DNA of 64,000 nt from Caldimonas brevitalea (GTDB taxonomy: Bacteria; Pseudomonadota; Gammaproteobacteria; Burkholderiales; Burkholderiaceae_C), in contig NZ_CP011371.1 of assembly GCF_001017435.1 (NCBI RefSeq), positions 496,001-560,000 on the forward strand. Reading direction: 5' to 3'. The translations under genes were made by a program, and so were the position numbers. Below are positions 23,912 to 33,861 of the stretch, piece after piece. The notes beneath the pieces are model-generated. The model was not told where the DNA came from. It worked only from the letters and a program-made list of their open reading frames with translations, and searched no databases. Every line of letters begins with the position of its first letter. The first letter of the stretch is position 1.

Positions 23912-26614
23912 CTAGAAGTGCTCCCCGGGCAACGGTTCCGCAATCAACCGGTTCACCTCATCGGGGCTGAGCGGTTTGATGAGATAGGCGTCGAAACCGG
24001 CGCGCATGCCGCGTTCTACCGCGGGGGAGGTGCCGTATCCGGTGATCGCGATCAGGCGCACCTGGCCGGGGTGCAATTGTTCCCTGACGGCTTGTGCGAC
24101 CTGGTAGCCGTCCAGCATGGGCAAACCGATGTCGATGAGCGCCACCTCCGGCCGCACGCGCAGGATCGTCTCTATGCCTGAGGGGCCGTCACACGCCTCA
24201 TGCACTTCGTGGCCTTCCATTGCCAGCCGGGTGCGCAGGGCGATCCGGACGTCGTCATGGTCTTCCACGAGCACGATCCGGCGCCCTTGGCGGGCCTCGA
24301 CGCGGAAGGTGGTGTCCGGTCTTGCAAGGTGCAAACGGTCGACGGCCGGCAGGCGCACGACAAATTCGCTGCCTTTGCCCGGGCCCTCGCTTGTCGCTTC
24401 GACAAATCCTCCATGCAACTGCACGATGCCTCGCACCAGGGTGAGTCCGATGCCCAAGCCGCCCTGGGCGCGGTCCAGAGAACGGCGTCCCTGGACGAAA
24501 ACATCGAACACCCGGGGCAGCAAGTCCGCCTCGATCCCCAGCCCACTGTCGCGAACGCTCAGTACCGCGTGAGGGCCTTCCGGTCGCACGCAAATCGAGA
24601 TCGTGCCGGGCGGTGGGGTGTACTTGATGGCGTTGCTGAGGAGATTGCTGACGACCTGATCGAGGCGGGTGCCGTCTGCCTCCACCTCGACAGAGGTCAG
24701 CGACAGCGTGAGCTGGTGACGCTCGCCGAGTCGACCCGTGGCGCGGAAGGTGGCGACGGTGCTGCGAACGACTTCGGCCAGGTCAAGCGGCGCGAGGTCC
24801 AGCATGATCTTGCCCATCGTCACGCGGCTTGCGTCCAGCAAGTCCTCGGTGAGCCGCGCCAGGTGGGCGACCTGGCGTCGAATGATGGCCCTGGTTTCGT
24901 TCGCCGTCTCGTTCTGCCGGACCGGATCGCTGCGTTCTAGCAGTTCCACGGCGGTCGATATCGCCGCCAGTGGATTGCGCAACTCATGCCCCAGCATGGC
25001 CAGGAACTCGTCCTTCGCTTTGCTGACCCTCTCGGCGTGCATACGCGCCTCGCGCTCGCGTTGCAGCAGCGTCTCGCGTTCTGCATGCGCGGCCTCCATG
25101 GCCACCGCCACCTGCCGGATCTCCGGCAGCGCCGTCCGCGGAGCCTGAGGCCGTGCTCCTTGGCCCAGCGCCCGTGCCATCTGCTCCAGCGCTCGCATGG
25201 GGCCAGTGATCGAGCGACCCACCCCTACCGCCGCGAGCAGCCCGAGCACCATCGATACGGTGATCGATGCCCCCAGGGCAGCGTAGGACCGAATGACGGC
25301 GCCATCGATTGCATCGCGGGGGATGCCGACCGCCGCGGCCCAGCCGGTGACCGCGGACCGGTAGAACGCGGTGTAGACCTGCAGGCCGTCCAGCGTCCTC
25401 GTCGGCGTCATGCCGACCTCTTCCCCTTCTTGCAGCAAGCGAAGCAAGTCGGGTGACGCGGGCTTGCCGACCCAATGACCGTGATCCCGAGATCGGGCGA
25501 CGATGCGGTCTTGTTGATCAAGGATGACGACGACACTCGGTTCGGGGATCTGCTGCTGCTTGAGGACGTCGAGCATCGCGTCGGGCCGGACGATGGCCGT
25601 CAACACCAACGCGACCTCGCCGCGTTGCTGGACCGGGACACGCACGGCGAATGCATGCGCGCCGATGACCGGGTTGAAGACCACGACGCCGATGCGCGCT
25701 TGCCCGGTGCGCAGCGTCTCCGCCAACGACGCCGGCTCCACCACCGGAGGAAACTCCCGCCCGAGCGGCCATCGTGCATTCATCAAGTGGTGCACCGAGG
25801 GATCGATCAACACGAGGTTGGCCCAGTGCGGCCGCCGTGCCAGCAACGTTTTCGCCTCCTCGTGAAGGCCGGCGTAGTCCCTCGCCGCCAGGCGCGGGCT
25901 CGCGGCCAGCGCGTCGAGCGAGGCGATCGAGGTCATCAGTTGGGAGTCCACCGCCGAAGCCAGCGCCCGGGCCGTGTCGGAGACCGCTTCCAGGAGATCT
26001 CGCCTTTGGGTCAAGGCGTCGTGGAGCAGGATGGCGAAGGACAGCAGGGCCAAGGGCAGCAGTCCGACGAACACGACGAGAAACAAGCGCCGCTCCAGCG
26101 AGCCGAGGCAGACCCGGCGGCGGGCGCGCGGACCCGCATTGCGGCGACTGCCCGGCGCCCGGCTCAGCGCGCGTCGGCCTTCAAAGCCGTCGTTGCCCTC
26201 GCCGCTGTTTGCAGCTTGCGGCTGCCACGACCCCTCTTCCTGAATCTCGGTGCAGGTGCCGACCCATTTGACGACGCGACCGTTGGTACTCTTGACGGGC
26301 GCGCCCTCCATCCGGCACCAGCGGTACTCGCCGTCATGTCGGCGCACGCGCACCCTGACGTCGAACCGGTGCAGGCCTTGGGTCGCCAGGCTCTTCTGCC
26401 ATTGCTGCTGCAGGTCGTCCCGATCTTCGGGGTGGAAGCAGCGAAGCGCGTCGGCCCCGCAAGGACTGCCGGCTTCCTCGCCGATGTACTGACACCAGGA
26501 GGGGCTTCCATAGCAATTCTCTCCCCTGGAGTCGGTCTCCCAGACCGCTTGCAGCCGGTCATGATCGGTCGTCACATCGTTCCTCGGCATGCAACAGCTC
26601 AGTCGCGGGCGCAT
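23912..26614 (-). CDS. Membrane hybrid histidine kinase with N-terminal PAS and Cache sensor
   Basis: 900 residues from ATG 26614; ATG 26590 is an equally weak alternative. Order: cytoplasmic PAS (about 20-130), membrane helix (about 178-200), periplasmic double-Cache domain (about 215-450), second helix (about 455-480), HAMP, HisKA with His543 in LGHELRNPL, HATPase_c, and a receiver with Asp828 (ALIDIGLPMLDG). A PAS domain placed before the first membrane helix is uncommon. It is encoded opposite to its neighbours and has no response-regulator gene beside it, so it is an orphan kinase. No output domain is attached. Confidence 0.92.
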   Translation of the reverse strand: MRPRLSCCMPRNDVTTDHDRLQAVWETDSRGENCYGSPSWCQYIGEEAGSPCGADALRCFHPEDRDDLQQQWQKSLATQGLHRFDVRVRVRRHDGEYRWCRMEGAPVKSTNGRVVKWVGTCTEIQEEGSWQPQAANSGEGNDGFEGRRALSRAPGSRRNAGPRARRRVCLGSLERRLFLVVFVGLLPLALLSFAILLHDALTQRRDLLEAVSDTARALASAVDSQLMTSIASLDALAASPRLAARDYAGLHEEAKTLLARRPHWANLVLIDPSVHHLMNARWPLGREFPPVVEPASLAETLRTGQARIGVVVFNPVIGAHAFAVRVPVQQRGEVALVLTAIVRPDAMLDVLKQQQIPEPSVVVILDQQDRIVARSRDHGHWVGKPASPDLLRLLQEGEEVGMTPTRTLDGLQVYTAFYRSAVTGWAAAVGIPRDAIDGAVIRSYAALGASITVSMVLGLLAAVGVGRSITGPMRALEQMARALGQGARPQAPRTALPEIRQVAVAMEAAHAERETLLQREREARMHAERVSKAKDEFLAMLGHELRNPLAAISTAVELLERSDPVRQNETANETRAIIRRQVAHLARLTEDLLDASRVTMGKIMLDLAPLDLAEVVRSTVATFRATGRLGERHQLTLSLTSVEVEADGTRLDQVVSNLLSNAIKYTPPPGTISICVRPEGPHAVLSVRDSGLGIEADLLPRVFDVFVQGRRSLDRAQGGLGIGLTLVRGIVQLHGGFVEATSEGPGKGSEFVVRLPAVDRLHLARPDTTFRVEARQGRRIVLVEDHDDVRIALRTRLAMEGHEVHEACDGPSGIETILRVRPEVALIDIGLPMLDGYQVAQAVREQLHPGQVRLIAITGYGTSPAVERGMRAGFDAYLIKPLSPDEVNRLIAEPLPGEHF

Positions 26615-27001
26615 CGGGGCTGAACTTCGTTCAACGCCGGGAAACAGGAGGCGCGAACGGCGCCGTGGTATGCGGGCTCGAGTTTCTAGGCTCCCTACAC
26701 CTTAGTCCTGGCGCGTGCGGGCCGCCACCTCAACGCAGACCAACGTGAGGCGGCCTTGGACCTGGAGATGTTCGCGAGGTATCAGGCTGGCCTGGGCGCC
26801 ATCCAGCGTCGCTCCCCCGGGCCTATACGCCGGTCGGGGGGATGGAGAATCGGCGGTCGGACAGACGTGACGGCCGAGCCGATGTCGGCCTGAACTTTGC
26901 GGTTGCAGGCAGACAAATGAGCACGATTTGAGCGACGCCTCGCGGCGGCCACGCTAGACTGCGCCGCGTCATACAGCCCAACAGCACGCGAGGGGTCGGA
27001 G
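26615..27001. other. 387 bp divergent intergenic region
   Basis: Lies between the start of the hybrid kinase (minus) and the start of the gene at 27002 (plus), so it should carry two promoters. No open reading with a recognisable product, no clear operator and no repeat were seen. GAGGGG precedes the downstream ATG. Confidence 0.5.
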
Positions 27002-27544
27002 ATGCGCTTGGTGGTCTTGTTGGCGACGCTGCTCGGCGTTGCCTGGTATGCCTTTGTGGTGAGCGCCAAGTTGGACGAGCGCGCAGTGCTCGCTCACTAC
27101 GAAGCGCAGCGTCACGCCGTGTTGAGCCGGGACCCGGAGGCACTATGCCGTCTGCTCGGCTCGAAACTGCAAGCTCGCGTGCAGACCCGCATGTCGGGCA
27201 TCACGGAAACCGCGACCGTCGACAAAGAACAGGCCTGCGAACTGCTGCGGCAGCAACAGCTCTTTTTCGAAGACGTCGGCGACAAGGCTGGCGGGATGCT
27301 GACGATCGAGTATGAGCAGCAGGTGCGCCGTATCGATCTGGCCGCCAATGGCAAGAGCGCGACCGTCGAGGTGGTCAGCACTTTGAAGATGGGCGAGACT
27401 TTCATGCAGATCTTGAGTACCTCGACCGAACGACTCGAACGCTGGCTGGGGCGCGTCCAAGTCGTCGACATGGAGGTCCAGAACCGGGTCCACTGGAGAC
27501 CGGGTGCGCTGGCCGATCCGCAAAAGTACTTTATTGCGCGGTGA
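27002..27544 (+). CDS. Membrane-anchored hypothetical protein, NTF2-like fold possible
   Basis: 180 residues. An N-terminal hydrophobic segment (1-22) looks like an uncleaved anchor or a signal. The following YEAQRHAVLSRDPEALCRLL pattern and later beta-strands resemble SnoaL/NTF2-like proteins, which often bind small ligands or act as assembly factors, but the match is weak. Two cysteines (CRLL, CELL) could form a disulphide. It ends PQKYFIAR. Function unknown. Confidence 0.6.
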   Translation: MRLVVLLATLLGVAWYAFVVSAKLDERAVLAHYEAQRHAVLSRDPEALCRLLGSKLQARVQTRMSGITETATVDKEQACELLRQQQLFFEDVGDKAGGMLTIEYEQQVRRIDLAANGKSATVEVVSTLKMGETFMQILSTSTERLERWLGRVQVVDMEVQNRVHWRPGALADPQKYFIAR

Positions 27545-27595
27545 AGCGACTCGGGGGGCTCGCATGCCGGGAAGTCGCTTTCATTCGATGACACC

Positions 27596-27904
27596 ATGAA
27601 AACTCCGCAGCAGAAGAAGCGACTCAGCTACGCGAAAGATCGCCGCAACAGCTTTGGTGAAAATAGCAAGGCTTCCCGTAAGGGGGTCCCCCTCGCCAAG
27701 GCGCGCGCGAATCGATCGGAACGGCACGCACAAGATCATTTGCTCGCACAGTCGCGTGGCGTGCAAACCCATGAAGAGCTGGCCGCGGTGGAGGTTCAGG
27801 TTCGCTCGACAAAGCCTCGGCAGTGGCGCAAATCGGCAGACGTATCCTTGGGCGAGGTGCTTGCGCGTCGGCGCCAGAGGCAAGCTGAGAGTGACCGTTC
27901 GTGA
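27596..27904 (+). CDS. Conserved basic hypothetical protein
   Basis: 102 residues, very rich in Arg and Lys. It opens with MKTPQQKKRLSYAKDRRNSF and continues with ENSKASRKGVPLAKA and SLGEVLARRRQRQ. I recall small, basic, signal-less proteins of this pattern in proteobacteria, with no known function; RNA binding is a guess from the charge. It follows the gene at 27002 by 51 bp on the same strand and could share its transcript. The ATG is at 27596. Confidence 0.7.
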   Translation: MKTPQQKKRLSYAKDRRNSFGENSKASRKGVPLAKARANRSERHAQDHLLAQSRGVQTHEELAAVEVQVRSTKPRQWRKSADVSLGEVLARRRQRQAESDRS

Positions 27905-27992
27905 CAGTCTTTCGGGGACCGTTTACAGAGCGGCCTCCTGGTGACCTCGCCGCCTAACGTTCGGCATGAGAGGGTCAAGCGTCGTCCCTGGG

Positions 27993-28460
27993 CTAGACCA
28001 CACGGCGGACCTCGGCCGCAAGGCGGCTGAGATTCTGCTCGTTCGCCTCGAGGACGAACTTGGCGATCCGATCTCGATGTTCCGCAGTATCGAAAACTTG
28101 GCGCCAACCGACCAAGGTCTGATCACCCTGTGCGATGAACTCGATGGTCATGACGAAGTGGTGCCCTTCGGAGAGGTGTTCGAAGACGACGCGCTCTGGA
28201 GCGACCACCTCTCTGAACACGCTCTCGTTCGGGTAGTCCGTGCCGTCCGGCCCATGCATCACGAAGCGCCAAGTTCCGCCTGGACGAAACTCGAAAACCT
28301 CGAACGTGTTCGAAAAGCCGTTCGGGCCCCACCACCGAGCGAGGTGGGCCGGTTCGGCAAATGTCTGGAAGACGCGCTCCTGCGGCGCGTCGATGAGCCG
28401 CGAATGGACGAACTCGCGGTCCGCGGTGGATTCGGGGTGGTTCGACACGGTGTTGTTCAT
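27993..28460 (-). CDS. SRPBCC/AHSA1-family protein
   Basis: 155 residues of a START-like helix-grip fold: SRLIDAPQERVFQTFAEPAHLARWWGP near the start is the classic AHSA1/activator-of-Hsp90-like opening, and GDQTLVGWRQVF is the later strand. Such proteins bind hydrophobic ligands or act as small cofactors; many sit beside ArsR-type regulators, but none is here. The N-terminal tail holds several Asn/His/Glu residues. Start at ATG 28460; the nearest gene on this strand is 66 bp upstream. Confidence 0.9.
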   Translation of the reverse strand: MNNTVSNHPESTADREFVHSRLIDAPQERVFQTFAEPAHLARWWGPNGFSNTFEVFEFRPGGTWRFVMHGPDGTDYPNESVFREVVAPERVVFEHLSEGHHFVMTIEFIAQGDQTLVGWRQVFDTAEHRDRIAKFVLEANEQNLSRLAAEVRRVV

Positions 28461-28525
28461 GGACGGCGCCTCTCAGGTGGGTTGGGCACTGCGTAGCATT
28501 TCGTCTTGCGGTGGTTAGGGAAGGG

Positions 28526-29029
28526 TCAGCCCACCTTCTCTTCGCCGGCCACAAACCAACGCGTTGCGACGATCAGCAGGCCGAGCAGACCCAGCGCAAG
28601 ACAGGCTGTGTGCAGAACCCCGAGCGAGATGACGCCTAACAGCGCATTGCTTGTACTGAACGGCCACAGCGGCTGAATGTCCTGGTGCATGACGCTGTCC
28701 AGCGCCGCGTGTGTGTAGGCGCCGAGGGCCGCCCCCACAAGCACCTGCTTGTGCATGAGACTGCGCCAACCAAGCAAGTTGGGGAGCCAGAACCTGCGCG
28801 CGAACCATTGGCACGCTAGAAACAGGAGGCCCGTGGCTGCAATCACCAGCGTGGCTCCCAGGTAGGTGTGGAAGAAGGCGTGTACGGGATGCTGGCGATA
28901 GACCAGGTTGTAGAGCGACTCAAGGTCGATGAGCACGTTCGCGGCGCAGAACGACAGAAAGCTGACGTGACGGGGTGCGACTGATTGCAGCAGTGCGCCG
29001 GGGCCAAAGTGGAACGGTGTGATGGGCAT
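28526..29029 (-). CDS. Membrane protein of the metal-dependent hydrolase-like (DUF457/YdjM-type) group
   Basis: 167 residues with four or five predicted membrane helices. It begins MPITPFHFGPG, which matches small membrane proteins annotated as membrane-bound metal-dependent hydrolases; the HPVHAFFHT and THAALDSVMHQD segments supply the conserved His/Asp residues of that group. Activity is unproven for most members. It ends with a polar tail (AGEEKVG) and is transcribed in the same direction as the SRPBCC gene downstream. Confidence 0.7.
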   Translation of the reverse strand: MPITPFHFGPGALLQSVAPRHVSFLSFCAANVLIDLESLYNLVYRQHPVHAFFHTYLGATLVIAATGLLFLACQWFARRFWLPNLLGWRSLMHKQVLVGAALGAYTHAALDSVMHQDIQPLWPFSTSNALLGVISLGVLHTACLALGLLGLLIVATRWFVAGEEKVG

Positions 29030-29772
29030 GGTGCGAAGGGGCGGTCATGTTGATCTCGGGCGACAGGTTTGCGCCGTAGCGGAGGACATGCTGCGCGAGA
29101 TCGTTGTCGATCCGCGTAATGTGCATGATGAACCCGGCTTCAGCCGTCGGCTGCCACGAAGCGGATCGGCAGGTGCACGGCGATGAGGCGGTTCGTGTCG
29201 TCGCCTCCCCACTCGATCATCTTCTTCTGGGTATCGGCGTCCCGGGAATCGTTGAGCTTGTGCTCCTTGACCAAGGTCGGCTTGCTCGCCTTGTTGCAAG
29301 CCTGCTTGCGCGAGTTGCCGAATACGAGACCGAACGGCAGCTCAGCCGTGGTCGCTTGCGAGTGGCAGCCGCGCGGCGGACTCCTACCCTTCGTCAGATA
29401 ACCAACTCCTGCAAACAGATTAGAGGGAGCTTTTGGGTCGGAGCAAGAAGAAGTCCTTTCCCGACAAGGACTTGGGCGTGTGTGGGACAGGATGGTTGCA
29501 AACCGAGCGCGGCAGGGAACGTGCATTGCTTGCTCATTGTCGAGCGCGATCGAGGCGACCGAATGGACTGCCTGAAGCGTCGCGTTCCATGCGACCAGGA
29601 GCCGTTCGGTCCTGAAGCACCGCCGTGTAGAGCGGCGCATAATCAAAACGGCGGCTCGCTCGATTGCCGAGGGCAAGAGAAGGTCAAGCGCACATTCTTT
29701 GGCTTGGCTTCCTTTCAGCTTTGCCGCCCGCAGGAAGTTCAAGTGACGCAGTCATCCTACCCAGAAGAGACC
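29030..29772. other. 743 bp without a confident gene
   Basis: A minus-strand reading (29140-29742) has normal protein-like composition only over its last 60 residues (for example KKMIEWGGDD and AVHLPIRFVAADG), and a nearby segment (29126 down to 29044) reads MHITRIDNDLAQHVLRY. They may be pieces of a decayed gene, but I recognise no family. GC content is lower here than in the flanking genes. The last 30 bases carry the AGAAGAG site of the next gene. Confidence 0.4.
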
Positions 29773-32700
29773 ATGCAGGAAGATGTGCGCGTGACGCGTA
29801 CATCTGCGCTCTCTTTCCCGGTCGTCGGTATTGGCGCATCTGCCGGCGGGATGGCCGCCGCGGTGCAGTTGTTCGAGCACATGCCCGAGAACTCCGGCAT
29901 GGCGTTTGTCGTGATTCTGCATCTCTCGGCCGAGCACGAGAGCCACGCCGCCGGGATACTCCAACGGACGACTTCCATGCCGGTGATCCAGGTCACCGAG
30001 ACGATCGCGATCCAGGCCAACCACGTCTACGTCATCGCGCCGGGGCTCCATCTTTCCATGGACGATGGGCATCTCGTCTCGAATGTCCTGGATCGGCCCC
30101 GTGGCAGGCCGGTCGCCATCGACCTCTTCTTTCGAACGCTGGCCAACGCACACAGGGAACGTGCGGTGGCGGTCGTGTTGTCCGGCACCGGCTCCGACGG
30201 GGCCGTCGGGTTGGGGGACATCAAAGTGCAGGGCGGTGTGGCGATCGCCCAGGCTCCGCGAGACGCGGAGTATCCCGGCATGCCGGAGGCCGCGATTGCC
30301 GCGGGGCGTATCGACTTCATTCTGAGCGCGCCCGAGATCGCCGCCAAGCTGGTCGAGCTTTGGGAAAACGCCAAGAAGATCGAACTACCGGATGCCGAGG
30401 CCCTGGAGATCAGGGCGTCCGAGCCGACCGGTGCCACCGCCGCGGCCGCCGCCGAGGTGGCCTTGCAGGAAGTGATGGCCATCCTCTCTGCGCGCACGAG
30501 CAATGACTTCCGACACTACAAGCGCGGCACCGTGCTGCGTCGGATCGAGCGCCGTTTGCAGGTCACCCGTCAACACAATCTCCGGGCGTACCGGGACTAC
30601 CTGGAAGTCCATCCGCAAGAGGCCGGGCACCTGTTGCAGGACATGCTCATCAGCGTCACGTCCTTCTTCCGTGACCACGACGCCTTCGAGGCCCTGGAGC
30701 GGGAACTGGCCGCCACCGTCTTCGAGCGCCACCCCTCTCCCCGGCAAGTGCGTGCCTGGGTCGTCGGCTGCGCCACCGGCGAAGAGGCGTACTCGCTCGC
30801 CATGCTCCTGAACGATCAGGCGCCCACCACCGGACCCCGCACGTCGATCCAGGTGTTCGCGACCGACATCGACGACCGCGCCTTGACGGTGGCCCGGGCC
30901 GGTGTGTACCCCGAGGCGATCGTTGCCGATGTGGCACCCACCCGCCTGAGCCAGTACTTCGAGAAAGAGACAGGGGCCTACCGGATCAGAAAGGGGCTGC
31001 GCGAGCAGATCCTGTTCGCGAGCCACAACGTCGTGCGCGATCCTCCTTTCTCGCGGGTGGACGTCATCAGCTGCCGCAACCTGCTGATCTACCTCGAGCG
31101 TGAGGTTCAGGTGCAAGTGCTGGAGGCCTTCCATTTCGCGCTCAATCCGGGCGGGCTGCTTTTTCTGGGGAGTGCGGAGTCGGCTGATTTTTTGTCCGAC
31201 CGCTTCACGGCGGTCGACAAGAAGCACCGGATCTATCGAGCCAAAGCGGTCCGCTCCGTGCGTGGCACCCTGTCGCCGCCGCGTTTTCCGTTGCCCCCCG
31301 CGATCGACACGGCGACCTATGCATCACCCCCACTGGCGCACTTGCACCAGCGCATGCTCGAGGAGCGCGGGCAGGCCAGCCTGGTGGTCGATGCTCACCA
31401 CAACATTTTGCACACCAGCCAAGGGGCATCGCGCTACCTTCGGCACGTCGAGGGGCTGCCTTCGCAAAACCTGCAGCAAGTCGTGCTGCCCCAGCTGGCG
31501 TCGGCTCTCATGCCTGCCTTGCTGCTCGCTTCCAGCGCTGGCAAACGAGTGGCCGCCAAGCCCGTGACCATCGACGCAGACCACGGGCCTATCGTGGTGC
31601 AGATGACCGCCCTGGGCGCCGGCATAGGCATCAAGAGCGGCCAGTTGCTCGTGCTGTTCGATGAGGCCGACGTGAGCCTGAGTGTGGCAAATGCCACTGA
31701 CCCCGACGGTACGGACCCGGCCGTGGCCGTGCTGGAACGCGAAGTCAGACGGTTGCAGGAGCAGTTGGATGGCTCCCGGGACGACTCGACAGCGTCTGGA
31801 GAAGCGCTTCGGGCTTCCAATGAGGAGCTGCAGTCGATCAACGAGGAACTGCGCTCGGCGACGGAGGAGTTGGAGACGAGCAAGGAGGAACTGCAGTCGG
31901 TGAACGAGGAGCTCACGACCGTGAACTTCGAGCTCAAGAGCAAAATCGAGGAGACGGCCAAGGTCAACGATGACTTGAGCAACCTGATCACTTCGATGAA
32001 CATCGCCACGGTGTTTGTCGACCGGATGATGCGCATCAGGGGGTTCACGCCCCTGGCGACCAGCGTCTTCAACATCCGCACCGCCGACGTCGGGCGCTCG
32101 CTGCAAGATCTCACCCATCGCCTGTCGCACGACACGCTCGCTGATGACGTTCAGCGCATGTTGACCACCTTGCAACCAGTGGAGCGAGAGCTGGCCGCGA
32201 CGGACGGCCGCTGGTACATGATGCGGATCTCGCCCTACCGCACCGAGGATGACCGTATCGACGGTGCCGTCCTCAACTTCATCGACGTCACGGTCCGGCG
32301 CATGGCGCAGGAGCAATTGCGTGCACGCGATGAACGGCTGCGACTGGTCGCGGAGAGTACCAGAGACTACGCGGTTGTCACACTCGATGCGTCCGGCCAC
32401 ATCACCGGGTGGAACAAGGGGGCCGAACTGATGTTCGGCTACCAGACGAACGAGGTTCTCGGCGTCTACTTCGGCTTGCTGTTTGTCCCGGAGGACCGGG
32501 CTGCGGGGCAGCCGGAGCGGGAGCTTCGCGAGGCCAAGCAGAGCGGACGGGCCGCGGACGAACGCTGGCATCTGCGCAAGGACGGCAGCCGCTTCTATTG
32601 CAGTGGCATCACCACGCCATTGCTCGAGGGTGAGGTCGAAGGCTTTGCCAAGATCGCCCGCGATTTGACCGAGCGCCAGTTGCTCGAGAAGCAGCGCGAA

Positions 32701-33861
32701 GAGCTGCTGCAGGCCGAGAAGCAAATCCGCCGACAGCTTGAAGCCGCGAGTGCGGCGCGCAGCGAGTTTCTGGCGGTCATGTCGCACGAACTGAAGAACC
32801 CGCTCAATCTCATCTTGATGAGTTCGGAGTTGCTGGGCCGTGCGCCGACCGTGCGTTCAGATCCGAGGCTGGCACGCTCGGTCGACACGATACGCAGAAC
32901 CGTGCAGGGCCAATCTCAAATCATCGACGACCTGCTCGACTTGTCGCGACTGCACACCGGCAAGATGGCGCTGAACCGCACTGCCGTTCAATGGCGCCCC
33001 ATCATCGAGAGAATCGTCGATGCGCTGCGCGGAGAGGCCGATTTGAAACGGATCACCCTGACCGTCAACGCAGAGGACCTGACGGTCTACGCCGATGTGG
33101 TGCGGGTGGAGCAGATCGTCTGGAACTTGATGAGCAATGCCATGAAGTTCACACCGGACGGCGGCGCGGTGATGGTCGGTCTGACCCGAGAGTCCGGTAT
33201 GGCCGTACTCGAGGTGCAGGACACCGGCCGGGGCATTGAACCGCAGCATCTCGGAATCGTTTTCGACATGTTCGAGCAATGTGTCGCCAGGGCCTCCACG
33301 CGCAGCGATGGTGGCCTCGGCATCGGCCTGGCCTTGGTGAAGAGCCTGACCGAATTGCAGGGCGGCAGCGTGGAGGCCCGCTCCAAGGGGAAGAACCAGG
33401 GCGCGACCTTCACCGTGACCCTTCCCCTGTTCGAAGGCGGCAACATCGGCGATGCACGGTATGACGTGTCTCCGGTGCGCATCCTGCAGGACCAGCGCGT
33501 CTTGCTCGTCGATGACGACAGAGCCACCTTGGAGACCTTGGTGGACCTGTTGGAGTCGGAAGGAGCTTTGGTGGCCTCGGCGGCGAGTGCTCCGGCGGCG
33601 CTGGAAGAGATAAAGCGAGCGGACTTCGACTTGTTGATCTCGGATATCGGCATGCCGGGCATGAGCGGGCTGGAGCTGGTCGAGCAGTTGAGACAAATGC
33701 CCAACGGAAAGGGCGTGGCGGCGATCGCCGTGAGCGGCTTCGTTTCAACCGAGGACAAGAACAAGTCGGTCGCCGCCGGGTTCAACGCTCACCTCAACAA
33801 GCCGCTTTCACTCGATGAACTGGGCGAGGTGTTGCTGCGCTTGATGAGGCCGAGCGCGTAG
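29773..33861 (+). CDS. CheB-CheR-PAS hybrid histidine kinase
   Basis: 1362 residues combining chemotaxis-type adaptation enzymes with a kinase. CheB methylesterase comes first, with catalytic Ser23, His50 and Asp142 (GASAGG, ILHLS, SGTGSDG) and no N-terminal receiver. A CheR methyltransferase follows (about 230-490; VVGCATGEEAYS is the SAM-binding loop). Next come a CheR-associated linker, a long heptad coiled coil of NEELQS...SATEEL...VNEELTT type, two PAS domains, HisKA with His1005 (MSHELKNPL), HATPase_c and a receiver with Asp1291. All catalytic residues look intact. The ATG at 29773 is preferred because the CheB fold begins right after it. No chemoreceptor gene is adjacent, so its methylation target is unknown. 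Confidence 0.94.
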   Translation: MQEDVRVTRTSALSFPVVGIGASAGGMAAAVQLFEHMPENSGMAFVVILHLSAEHESHAAGILQRTTSMPVIQVTETIAIQANHVYVIAPGLHLSMDDGHLVSNVLDRPRGRPVAIDLFFRTLANAHRERAVAVVLSGTGSDGAVGLGDIKVQGGVAIAQAPRDAEYPGMPEAAIAAGRIDFILSAPEIAAKLVELWENAKKIELPDAEALEIRASEPTGATAAAAAEVALQEVMAILSARTSNDFRHYKRGTVLRRIERRLQVTRQHNLRAYRDYLEVHPQEAGHLLQDMLISVTSFFRDHDAFEALERELAATVFERHPSPRQVRAWVVGCATGEEAYSLAMLLNDQAPTTGPRTSIQVFATDIDDRALTVARAGVYPEAIVADVAPTRLSQYFEKETGAYRIRKGLREQILFASHNVVRDPPFSRVDVISCRNLLIYLEREVQVQVLEAFHFALNPGGLLFLGSAESADFLSDRFTAVDKKHRIYRAKAVRSVRGTLSPPRFPLPPAIDTATYASPPLAHLHQRMLEERGQASLVVDAHHNILHTSQGASRYLRHVEGLPSQNLQQVVLPQLASALMPALLLASSAGKRVAAKPVTIDADHGPIVVQMTALGAGIGIKSGQLLVLFDEADVSLSVANATDPDGTDPAVAVLEREVRRLQEQLDGSRDDSTASGEALRASNEELQSINEELRSATEELETSKEELQSVNEELTTVNFELKSKIEETAKVNDDLSNLITSMNIATVFVDRMMRIRGFTPLATSVFNIRTADVGRSLQDLTHRLSHDTLADDVQRMLTTLQPVERELAATDGRWYMMRISPYRTEDDRIDGAVLNFIDVTVRRMAQEQLRARDERLRLVAESTRDYAVVTLDASGHITGWNKGAELMFGYQTNEVLGVYFGLLFVPEDRAAGQPERELREAKQSGRAADERWHLRKDGSRFYCSGITTPLLEGEVEGFAKIARDLTERQLLEKQREELLQAEKQIRRQLEAASAARSEFLAVMSHELKNPLNLILMSSELLGRAPTVRSDPRLARSVDTIRRTVQGQSQIIDDLLDLSRLHTGKMALNRTAVQWRPIIERIVDALRGEADLKRITLTVNAEDLTVYADVVRVEQIVWNLMSNAMKFTPDGGAVMVGLTRESGMAVLEVQDTGRGIEPQHLGIVFDMFEQCVARASTRSDGGLGIGLALVKSLTELQGGSVEARSKGKNQGATFTVTLPLFEGGNIGDARYDVSPVRILQDQRVLLVDDDRATLETLVDLLESEGALVASAASAPAALEEIKRADFDLLISDIGMPGMSGLELVEQLRQMPNGKGVAAIAVSGFVSTEDKNKSVAAGFNAHLNKPLSLDELGEVLLRLMRPSA

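Noticed and set aside
29140..29742. Possible minus-strand gene before the CheB-CheR kinase
   Set aside because: Only the last 60 residues look protein-like and no family was recognised. Kept as a comment in the gap entry.
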